This document shows, one piece after another, positions 49,669 to 60,400 of a stretch of 64,000 bases of DNA; positions within the stretch are counted from its first letter, which is position 1; each line of letters opens with the position of its first letter. The notes below the pieces were generated by a model that saw only the letters and a program-made list of their open reading frames with translations, had not been told where the DNA came from and made no database searches. Source of the DNA: Astropecten irregularis (lineage: Eukaryota; Echinodermata; Asteroidea; Paxillosida; Astropectinidae). Where the stretch lies: contig OZ020250.1 of the NCBI GenBank assembly GCA_963971285.1, positions 11,888,499 through 11,952,498 on the forward strand, written 5' to 3'. The translations under genes and the position numbers were made by a program.

Positions 49669-50586
49669 TAGTTATTCATCTGTGGAAACGACTGCTCGCA
49701 AGACTACCAAAAGTTCTGACCAATCACAGCTCAGCTTGGGCGCGAACATCAAACGTCTGCATTTGAGTTGATTGATTCTTATATTCTTACTCCCTTTGCT
49801 GAGAAATAAAATATTACATTTATTTTATCAATAATGAATACTTCCTAAAAATAAACCCCATATTTTAAAGGAATTACCTCTGCGTTCGAAGAATAAAATC
49901 AAGTTTTAAAGTGAATGCTCCCAACTTCAGCTTTAACGAGGTTCTATTGTAGATTCGCGTGGTGCCCGACATGCAAATTAGCACATCTTTATGTAGCAAC
50001 AGTTTTTGACTCGATGCGTAAAAGAATGCGCAATCGTACGATGTGTACTAATTACGCGTCACGTCTGGGTCCCGTCAGTTTTGATTTGTTATGTTTGTTG
50101 TAATTTGTATTATTAGGCTAGGCCTATTCAATGTTTATTGAATATTGCCTGGTGATACTGGTAGGTGCCGGGGACACGATCAGACGATCGACGGTACGCG
50201 GTGTTGGATTCGATTCTCCTCATAATTGTGTAAACCGTTACAGAATTGGTACACTCATCAACAGCATTATGGTAAGTGAATGTGTTTGTTCCTGCATATC
50301 AAATGAAATCTGTGCAAAATATGAAGTCAGGGAAATTATGGAACCGTAATCCGACCGGCTAAAAAAGTCTCGCTACACGGAGACCCATTCTCGACAGCTC
50401 GAATTAAAAATAAGCTGTTCAAAATAATGGTAAACATTACTAGGCTTAGGGCTAGACCCAGTAACTGGGGCGCTGAACTCCCTTTTTTATTTAGCCCGAC
50501 CGTCAACCCCAGGCTAGTATTAATATTAGGCCCCTACTACTATACTAGCCTATTATAGTATTAAATTAGGCCATGTAACAGTTAGG

Positions 50587-51432
50587 CATAACGTACGTAG
50601 ACCGAGTAACTTGGACCCTAAAAATCGCCTTTTTTAACATTTGGACATGATCTGGCGATAGTTAACGTTAGTTAGTAGGCCTAGGCCTAATACTAACGTT
50701 AGGCCTAACTGACTAATATAGTAGGGTCCCCTTGTGTGTAAACATGTAAATGAGTGGCAAGCTCCTTTTTGCCTCTAGGCCTACCCTTAGTCAAAATCCT
50801 GTGATTTCACCTCCAAAACGATCCTAAAATGTCTCATGCGGCCAGCTATCTGGCTATGGACCAAGGGAGAATTGGAGATTCCAATAATGACAAGGTTTAG
50901 CCTAACGTTAGGCCCTAACGTTAGGCCTAACGTTACTCAAATTCTTTTAAGAAAAGATAATTTTTCCCCTTAAAAATGGGCACAGAGACCTCCTAGTAAG
51001 GGGGCCTAGTAATAGTAGGGCTTAATTACTTCAGCACAGTGTCAGTTGGGTCAGCCATCTTGGTTTTTCAAATTGTGCTCATTAATTATAATTAATAGGA
51101 GGTCTCTGTGCCATTTTTTAAGGAAAAGTTAGGCCTATATTTTCTTTTAAAAATGTGAGTAGGCCTAAACCTTGTCATTATTGGAATCTCCAATTCTCCC
51201 TTGGTCCATAGCTGACCGAATGAGATATTTTATAGGATCGTTTTGGAGGTGAAATCACAGGATTTTGACTCAGGGTAGGCCTAGAGGCAAAAAGGAGCTC
51301 TTGCCACTCATTTACACACAAGTGACAAGGTACTTGGACCCTACTAAGTTCTATCGCCAGATCATGTCCAAATGTTAAAAAGGCGATTTTTAGGGTCCAA
51401 GTTACTCGGACTAGGCCTAACGTAAGTAACGT
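50587..51432. mobile_element. Large foldback, arms about 400 bp
   Basis: GAGTAACTTGGACCCTAAAA at the left mirrors TTTTAGGGTCCAAGTTACTC at the right. GGAGAATTGGAGATTCCAAT mirrors ATTGGAATCTCCAATTCTCC. CAGAGACCTCCTA mirrors TAGGAGGTCTCTG near the centre (about 51015). Confidence 0.85.
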
Positions 51433-51537
51433 TAGGCCTATCATGTGCCTATTGCCGGGGTTCCTGAAGTTTAGTACACTCACTCTCAGGCTACTTTAGT
51501 AGGGCCTAGGCCTACACTCAGGTTAGCTGGTACTGGT

Positions 51538-51622
51538 ATAGTTGCGATGATCGTAACCCTAGGTCTGACATGGGGACAGGGACCTAATCATGTCAGACCT
51601 AGGGTTACGACCATCGCAACTA
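51538..51622. repeat. Short inverted repeat
   Basis: TAGTTGCGATGATCGTAACC and CTAGGTCTGACATG are mirrored by CATGTCAGACCTAG and GGTTACGACCATCGCAACTA. Surrounding 51433-52169 is otherwise AGGCCTA-rich filler with a poly-G run at about 51905. Confidence 0.8.
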
Positions 51623-52169
51623 GTACTGGTACTGGTAGGCCTACCCAGCTTCTACTTAGGCCTAGGCCTACCTAGAATTTAGGTGAGTAGAAGAAGCTTG
51701 GTAGGGGCCTACCAGCTAACCTGCTGAGCATGCTGAGTGTAGGCCTACTAACTAAACCTCAGGAGCCCCCTTTTGCCAGTAAGCCTAACTGTTAGGCCCT
51801 ATTGGGATTAGGCAAACACCTTTTTTTTAGGCTAACGTTAGGTCCTAAGCGTGGGCCAGTGACAGTAAATTAGCAGGAGCAGATCCAGGATTTTCCAAAA
51901 AGGTGGGGGGGGGGGGGGGAGGTTATAGCGACTATTCAATAGATCAGCGCAGACATCCGGGTACTTTCAATCTCATAACTTGACAACCGATGAAAACTAA
52001 CGTGTAGATGGCGCAAGCTACGGACAAATCATGCTCAAACCGTCCGTAGTCGAGAATTGTTTTCAGAATATTTTTGTCAAGAAGCAGAAATCGTGTTCTG
52101 TATGACTTTCATTGTCAAGTCCTAGTTTTTCTTCAGACAATAATCCTTCTTTGAAATATTACTGTATAG

Positions 52170-52310
52170 GCCATTTTTCACTGTTTTCACTGTTGGCACC
52201 GTAGGCGTATGGGACTGAAATTTTCACAGATGGCTGTTACTGAATCTTCCTTGATATTTTTGCCCATGAATCTGTATTTATTTTACAAAAACCAAAGTAT
52301 GATATTACCT
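52170..52310 (-). mobile_element. TTAA MITE family A, fragment (copy 6)
   Basis: One half of the element, ending ATATTACCT then TTAA 52311-52314. 52315-53075 beyond is unassigned. Confidence 0.8.
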
Positions 52311-53075
52311 TTAAACAATTCTGACATTCAATTCTTTTTATCGCTCCAAGATCGGAGAGCTGGAATGACGTCACTCCGCGCTGATCTATAGGGCTTATAT
52401 ATAGGCCCTAGCGACAATACTAGCTTTTTTTGCTTTTCGCCATCTGGATCTACCCCTGATTAGTAGGCCCCTAGTAGGCCCCTAGTACGTAGGCCCCTAG
52501 TCCCCTAGACCTAGTAGTACTCCTAGCCTAGGCCCGGGCTAGGCCTACTACGTTAACATTAGTACTATGTTAGACAATAAAAAAGGCTAAATACTGGGTG
52601 GTGGGCCCTTTTAGTTACTTTTGGTTTTGAAACAGTACTGTAGCCTGTAGGTCTAGCCTTGGTCAGCCTAGGAGTCACGCCATTCCACTCGCCGACCTTG
52701 GAGCGTTGAAAACAAAGCAGCAAGTTGTAGCCACCCTATTGGTTTTCGAGACATTAAGCTGCCAGAATTGTTTTATCTTACTAATCGGGCCTACTAATAA
52801 TGGGCCTACTCCAAAAGATGGATTATTTGTCGTAGGACAAACTACGACTTCTTCACAAAAATACTTTGGGAAAAATTCTGAACCGCGACTCGATCACGGA
52901 CAGTTTGTATGTGATTTGTCCTTAGCTTGCGACATGTTGGTTTTCATCGGTTGTCAAGTTCATGAGAATTAAAGTACCTGGATGATATATAGTATATAGT
53001 TTCCCTAGCCCTAGGCCTATAAACAGATACTAGCCTAGGCCTAAGGGACCTTTACAAAACCTGGCTTTGAGGTTG

Positions 53076-53251
53076 GGCTTGGGAATTATTTCGCTAAGCT
53101 ACCACCATTTGAGGCCCACAGAATGAAATGAAGGGATTGAACCACATGACAAAGCCAAAGAAAGGCTCCAGCTTTGCCATCATCCATGTATCTCAAGCCC
53201 TTCATTTCATTCAGGACACAAAATGACGGTAGCAAAATAAATCCCAAGCCT
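53076..53251. mobile_element. Small foldback MITE
   Basis: GGGCTTGGGAATTATTTCGC mirrors the right end AAATAAATCCCAAGCC. GAATGAAATGAAGGG mirrors CCCTTCATTTCATTC. Confidence 0.75.
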
Positions 53252-53832
53252 AGAATATCATCAAACCACATTTCATAAAGGCCCTAGGCCTAAACTAGTA
53301 AATAAGTGGGCCTAGCCCTAGGTCTATTAAACAGGCCTTGCATTTAACTTTTCTTCCTAGCTAGCCCATTGGGCAAGCTTACTTAAGTTTTTACTAGCCT
53401 GTTTAGATTTTTACTGGCCCGTAGTCCGTACATGATGTTGATCCATACCTCAACACATGTGTAGGTTCTTTTTTTCTACTAACCCACTGGGCAACCAAGG
53501 AAGTGAGTCCAGCAACAGTAGTTTTTGCTAGACATTATATGCTGGGCTAGTACTATTTTGATCCCTGCTAACCATTTTCAAGGTCACACAAAATTGTAGT
53601 TTACCCTATACAGTGGTCATGGATGACTGACAGTGATTTGTGAAAGCAATGGGAGACTCTTGAGAACTGGTCTTCAAGTCAACAGCACACGTGCACGCAA
53701 TTGTGAGCATGCACGCGTTGTTTTGCGCCTGAGCTGTTGTGCGTACGCGTGCGCTGTTGACTTTAAGACCGGTTCTCAAAAGTCTCCCATTGTGTTATTA
53801 TTTGACTGTTAATAATTTTTAACAATTTGTTG

Positions 53833-54081
53833 CAGATTCATGGGCAAAAATATCAAAGAAGATACAGTAACAGTCATCTGTGAAATTTTCAGTCCCATAC
53901 ATTTCCCACTTGAGAAAACGGTGAAAAATGGCCACAGTATTTTTATGGATAAATACAGCATTTCAGGCAAAACATTTTTAAATGGTATGCTGATACCATC
54001 TCCATTTTTATACCCTGTAATTGTTATGTAAAACTGTGAAGTTTTGTGTTTCAGTATGCTACAAAGTACGATAATACCTTT
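53833..54081 (+). mobile_element. TTAA MITE family A, degraded (copy 7)
   Basis: Starts within the family body (GCAGATTCATGGGCAAAAAT) and ends AATACCTTT. The middle is missing. 54082-54987 beyond is AT-rich and unassigned. Confidence 0.75.
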
Positions 54082-54987
54082 TTACCGATGGCATGTGATG
54101 ATGTGGCCCTAGAGCCTAGTAGGCCATGTAATCTTGGGAAATCAAAATAAAGCCAAAGAGCTTGGCCTACCTATTTTAACGTGTAAAATCGGAAGATTAT
54201 GCATATGATCAGCATGATTGATTGATTACGTGGAAAATCCATTTCAAATTTCAATAAAGCTTGGGACTGGGCCTCAGTAATGATTATTTTTCAGACTTTG
54301 TAAGGGAGGGCCTATCATCACTACTACATTACCTAATACCTATACCACCAGTTACCGATGCTCCTATTTTTAATGATAACCACTCTGAACTTAGGACAGC
54401 AGGCCTAATTCTGATAAAGGTCTAATTATAATTAATCAAGTAGCCTAGCCCTAGGTATTTTTTTTAAACCATTAACAATCGATACAACAACAATGACCCA
54501 TCACATCGATCTAAAATAGTGACGGTACTGTAATTGAAGCGTTTGAATTACCAGAAATGTAATCGGTTGATATTGGTGTCATCCATACCCCTAAGGAACA
54601 TTATTATGATGTAATGTTTTAAGAATGGGCAATTCTCCATGGGAGAGGAAAAAATGTCAAAAATAAATCTGTGCATATTGAACCGTTTTTGAACTTTTTC
54701 CAGAACACAATTAAATGGGGAATTCAGATCAAAAAACGAAATTGCCAAAAAATGTAAATTTGGGGTAAAAACAGTGATTTTTGTAATTTATGATTAAGAA
54801 CGTGCAGATTTGGTAAACAAATTATTTTTTGAGTATATTTACCTTCTGAGTTACAGGGAAAAGGTTTGATTTATTTTATAATGTTACATGTTAGCAACAT
54901 TACTGGGGCTCATAAAAATATATATTATAAATATATATATATTTATATATATAGTGTAGGCCTCAATTTAAAAATGTCAATTTAGCA

Positions 54988-56890
54988 CGTAATTCCGTTA
55001 CCGAAAAAAAGGCAAAAGTTACTTATTTCACAGACTTTCTAGATTTTTTTTCTTGAAATCATGGATGTTAAGAAGGACCCTACTATAAACATGAATGAAA
55101 AATGAAAACTTAAAAAAATTAATTTCTTGGCATTTTTCCAAGTGGTAACAGAATTACTAAACGGTAACGGAATTACGGTAACGGAATTACGCATTCACAA
55201 AGTGTATACATTTCCATATACATATCACACAGTTTAAGTATACGTGGCCAGAGCATGAAGATGTTGAATGTTATTGTGACAGCAACCATCACATTGATTC
55301 TACCTGAACCCCAGATGGATTTAGACACATCTCTCAATCTACATCATCCAGTAACCATGGTAACTGGTGTTTTTATCCACAGATTGGTACAGTCTTGTTA
55401 CATTTTCCTTTTCAGAGATGCCAACCAGTACAGTTAGAATGTATTTTGCACGTTGAGCTATTGCAATATTTTTGAGTAAAGTATGATTTCTGTTGGAAAA
55501 ACACATACTATAAGTATGACTCTTTAAAATGTTCTAAATTGCACAGTTTAGAGCATTTCCCATGTGTACAACTATTCCAAGTACATTTTTCTCTCTCAAT
55601 TCAGCTGCATTCTCAGGTGAATACTATTTTTGCTTCGAAAAATAATGTTACTCTGTCGGGTAGGCCTACATGTACACTGTAGGCCTACTCATTTTGTGGG
55701 CATACTGTAGGTTGCCATCTCTGATTGCTGATCCATCTGAAATTTTTAGAATTCTGTGCAATTTGATAAAATGCTGATTTCTGAATGAAGTATAAATTAA
55801 GAAAATCCTTAACTAAGCTTGAAACATACTACACCATGCATTGTTTCCATTTGCGTGATTATTAATTATTTAATCTTTAATACATTTTTTAACATGGAAC
55901 AAACCACAGAGTCAAAAGATATGACCAAGAACCAAGCGAATCTGAAACATAATGTGCAGTTCATGCATTTGAAATATTTCCATTTAAGGCCAGGACACAT
56001 TAGAGGCAGTCTTATTTGACAATTTTGTTTTCTTTTGCAAGATTACAACAGATCAATCCATTAAGCCCGTCCTTATATTAGGCCTAATGCTACCAAAAGT
56101 CAGCCAGGGTAAAATTCTCAAACTTGTACATGTATAGGCCTAGTGGTGATGTAGGCAATCCTGTGATTGGTCAATACTGTATGTAAAGAGTGGGGCTCAA
56201 TGTATTAGTCTATTAATTGGGCAACATTTTTAAACTGTAAACCAGCAATTGTACCAGCAATCCAGTCATCACCTGACTGCATTTCACCTTGACCTTTGAC
56301 CTACAAAACAAAGCCTAGACATGTGTAGGCCTAAAATTACATTTTGATCTGTTAATTTTCACCTAGCCTATTATGTACATTTTGTTTTCTCCAGTGCCAT
56401 TTTATAAACTTCTAAAATTTGTATTGTGATGAGTTAATGTTGAATTTAATGTTATGTATTGCGTTTACTGTATAAACACTATGGCGTAATTCCGTTACCG
56501 CCCAGCCGTAATTCCGTTACCGTGATTAAAATGCAAATTATGAAAAGAGTGATTATTTTTTCAACTTTGCTCTGCATTGTAGTTAACAACACCCCTGAAC
56601 TCTACAAATAACTGGTAGTGTCCAATTTTAAAATTTCAGAACTTCAGAGAGTTTTATCAATTTATGCAGGAACTCAAATATGCTTGTCCTCGGTCCGTAA
56701 TTCCGTTACCGATATTAAGCTCCGCCCCTTAAAGGGTAATCTTGTGGGAATTTTTTTGTTTAGGGGTCTATCAATTCTATTGGGTCTTGGCTAACTTTCC
56801 ATGTTTAGATTAGTTGTATAGCATAGAACATATTTTCTTGGTAAAGAAAAATCCCTGACAAATTCACAAATGGGCGTAATTCCGTTACCG
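54988..56890. promoter_or_regulatory. Cluster of seven exact 16-bp words with Myb-type core
   Basis: CGTAATTCCGTTACCG occurs exactly on the + strand at 54988-55003, 56485-56500, 56507-56522, 56696-56711 and 56875-56890. It occurs on the minus strand at 55162-55177 and 55176-55191, these two overlapping by 2 bp. A degenerate copy lies at about 55144. The reverse complement contains TAACGG, a Myb recognition core. The cluster ends about 560 bp before the first visible MEIOC-like exon. It may be a homotypic regulatory cluster or a decayed repeat; function is inference. Confidence 0.45.
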
Positions 56891-57451
56891 AAGAATCGCC
56901 CGAATGATGAAAAGGAATATCAACAGTACATTGTCAAATTGCTACACAGTGACAGTGAAAGTTTGACAGGCAAGCCAGTGGCCAAGGTTCAAAACTTTGT
57001 CTTAGCCCTTCATGTCCTACATGTATATGTTTGAATGCCTTGCCATACTCTAGTGTTTGCCAACTTGAATGTGCGGCCACAGACAACTGTGGACATTGTA
57101 AATTTTAAAATCATTTGACATTTCATTTAAGAAAAGAGAAAGAATAGAACAGACCTGATCCAATAATTGTGAACTTCTAAATTAGGAAAAGTTACAAAAA
57201 TCTTAGTTTTAGTTTGACCTTCAACTTAGACTCTTTAACCTACATTTTCAATGACTTAAAATTCAGTCAGTTTCTCTTGTGTTTGTTTGATGATTATTTA
57301 ATTAAAAGAAATCTCACATCTTTATGTTATGCCTTCTGAGAGTGACCTTGAGTAACAAGTAAAGTGCATTTCTGTCTGTGTTATAGTTTTAGACTATTTG
57401 TTCTGTCTGTCATTCAATGCCAATGTATCAACATATTCATTGCTTTTTCAG

Positions 57452-60400
57452 GATCAGGGTCAGGGAAGCCAGAATAATTATTGGCTCCAGCAAACATGCA
57501 GTCTCCACCAGGGCAACAGTGAAGTGCCCATAGACTACACAGGGGACACCAGAGAGCCCCTAATGGACAATTTGCTTGACAGATCAGGTTTGTTTGATGA
57601 GCTTGTGTGTCAGATCTTGGATGAGAGCCAGCCCAATATTGAGGCAGAAGTGTCAAACACTCTCAGTGGACAGCAGAACCAACCAGAGGATGCTGCCATC
57701 CTCCAGGACAAGTAAGGACACATATTTGCAGATCGAGTTCTTGAAAAATGCTAGGTTTCAGAGTAACTTGTTGATCAATCTTATTGATGGTTGTTGTCAG
57801 CCATCATGTTTTAGTACTTAAGGACTCATTGCTAAAAATAACATATTTGTGACATTGGAATCTATTAACCGGCCAAATCAAAATAGGAAGGCAAATCCAA
57901 GATAATGATTAATAACAAATTGGTACAACTGTGATTTATCCCGACAATGTGGCTATACAATTGAAATATTAAATAAAGGCATATTTAAAATGATAGGCTT
58001 TTACGGTAACACCATGAAACATATAAACTCTTTTGTGAGTATGGGGTGACTCTGAGCTGGTTAACTTGATGTCATGGTCAGTGTGCTCTGGCCATCCTCT
58101 GGAGAATGCTTCAGCTGGCAGAGACTGAACTAATGGGTCACCCACAGTCCTTATAATCACTGGTCTCCCTAGTCCCTTCCACCCAGACCAATGGGTCATC
58201 TATACCCACGGTTCCCAGTTACAGTTCTCCCTAAACCAATTGGTCATCTATACCTAAACCAATTGGTCATCTCCATCCCTTAATCACAGTCCCCCCAGTC
58301 CCCGCCACATTCACTAATGGGTCATCTATACCCAAGGTCCCGTAGTCACAGCCCCCCCCCCAGTCCCAATTCTACTTCCACCAATGGGTCATCTATACAC
58401 AAGGTCCCCTAGTCAAAGTCCCCCCCCCAGTCCCCTCCAATTCCACCAATGGGGCATCTATACCCAAGGTCCCCTAGTCAAAGTTCCCCCAGTCCCCTCC
58501 ACTTCCACCAATGGGTCATCTATACCCAAGGTGTCCTAGTCACAGTTCCCCCCAGTCCCCTCCAATTCCACCAATGGGTCATCTATACCCAAGGTCCCAT
58601 AGTCAAAGTTCCCCCAGTCCCCTCCAATTTCACCAATGGGTCATGTATGCCCAAGGTCCCCTAGTCACAGTTCCCCCCAGTCCCCTCCAATTCCACCAAT
58701 GGGTCATCTATACCCAAGGTCCCCTAGTCAAAGTTCCCCCCAGTCCCCTCCAATTCCACCAATGGGTCATCTTAACCCAAGGTCCCCTAGTCACAGTTCC
58801 CCCTAGTCCCCTCCACTTCCACCAATGGGTCATCTATACCCAAGGTCCCCTAGTCAAAGTTCCCCCCAGTCCCCTCCACTTCCACCAATGGGTCATCTAT
58901 ACCCAAGGTCCCCTAGTTACAGTTCCCCCCAGTCCCCTCCACTTCCACCAATGGGTCATCCATACCCAAGGTCCCCTAGTTACAGTTCCCCCCAGTCCCC
59001 TCCAATTCCACCAATGGGTCATCTATACCCAAGGTCCCTAGTCAAAGTTCCCCCCCAGTCCCCTCCAATTCCACCAATGGGTCATCTTAACCCAAGGTCC
59101 CCTAGTTACAGTTCCCCCCCAGTCCCCTCCACTTCCACCAATGGGTCATGTATGCCCAAGGTCCCCTAGTCACAGTTCCTCCCAGTCCCCTTCAATTCCA
59201 CCAATGGGTCATGTATGCCCAAGGTCCCCTAGTCACAGTTCCCCCAGTCCCCTCCACTTCCACCAATGGGTCATCTATACCCAAGGTCGCATAGTCACAG
59301 TTCCCCCAGTCCCCTCCACTTCCACCAATGGGTCATGTATGCCCAAGGTCCCCTAGTCACAGTTCCTCCCAGTCCCCTTCAATTCCACCAATGGGTCATC
59401 TATACCCAAGGTCCCGTAGTCACATACCCCCCAACCCCCCCCAGTCCCTTCCACTTCCACCAATGGGTCATCTATACACAAGTTCCCCTAGTCAAAGTCC
59501 CCCCCCAGTCCCCTCCAATTCCACCAATGGGTCATCTATACACAAGTTCCCCTAGTCAAAGTCCCCCCCCAGTCCCCTCCACTTCCACCAATGGGTCATC
59601 TATACCAAAGGTCCCCTAGTTACAGTTCCCCCCAGTCCCCTCCACTTCCACCAATGGGTCATCTATACCCAAGGTCCCCTAGTCAAAGTTCCCCCCAGTC
59701 CCCTCCACTTCCACCAATGGGTCATCTATACCCAAGGTCCCCTAGTTACAGTTCCCCCCAGTCCCCTCCACTTCCACCAATGGGTCATCTATACCCAAGG
59801 TTCCCTAGTCAAAGTTACCCCCAGTCCCCTCCAATTCCACCAATGGGTCATGTATGCCCAAGGTCCCCTAGTCACAGTTCCTCCAGTCCCCTCCACTTCC
59901 ACCAATGGGTCATCTTAACCCAAGGTCCCCTAGTTACAGTTCCCCCCCCCCCCAGTCCCCTCCACTTCCACCAATGGGTCATGTATGCCCAAGGTCCCCT
60001 AGTCACAGTTCCTCCCAGTCCCCTTCAATTCCACCAATGGGTCATCTATACCCAAGGTCCCGTAGTCACATACCCCCCCCCCCCCCAGTCCCTTCCACTT
60101 CCACCAATGGGTCATCTATACACAAGTTCCCCTAGTCAAAGTCCCCCCCAGTCCCCTCCAATTCCACCAATGGGGCATCTATACCCAAGGTCCCCTAGTC
60201 ACAGTTCCCCCAGTCCCCTCCACTTCCACCAATGGGTCATCTATACCAAAGGTCCCCTAGTTACAGTTCCCCCCAGGCCCCTCCACTTCCACCAATGGGT
60301 CATCTATACCCAAGGTCCCCTAGTCACAGTTCCCCCCAGTCCCCTCCACTTCCACCAATGGGTCATCTATACCCAAGGTCCCCTAGTCACAGTTCCCCCA

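Noticed and set aside
50150-50230. Possible SINE with GATTCGATTCTC
   Set aside because: Only a weak box B; no matching body or second copy in the window.
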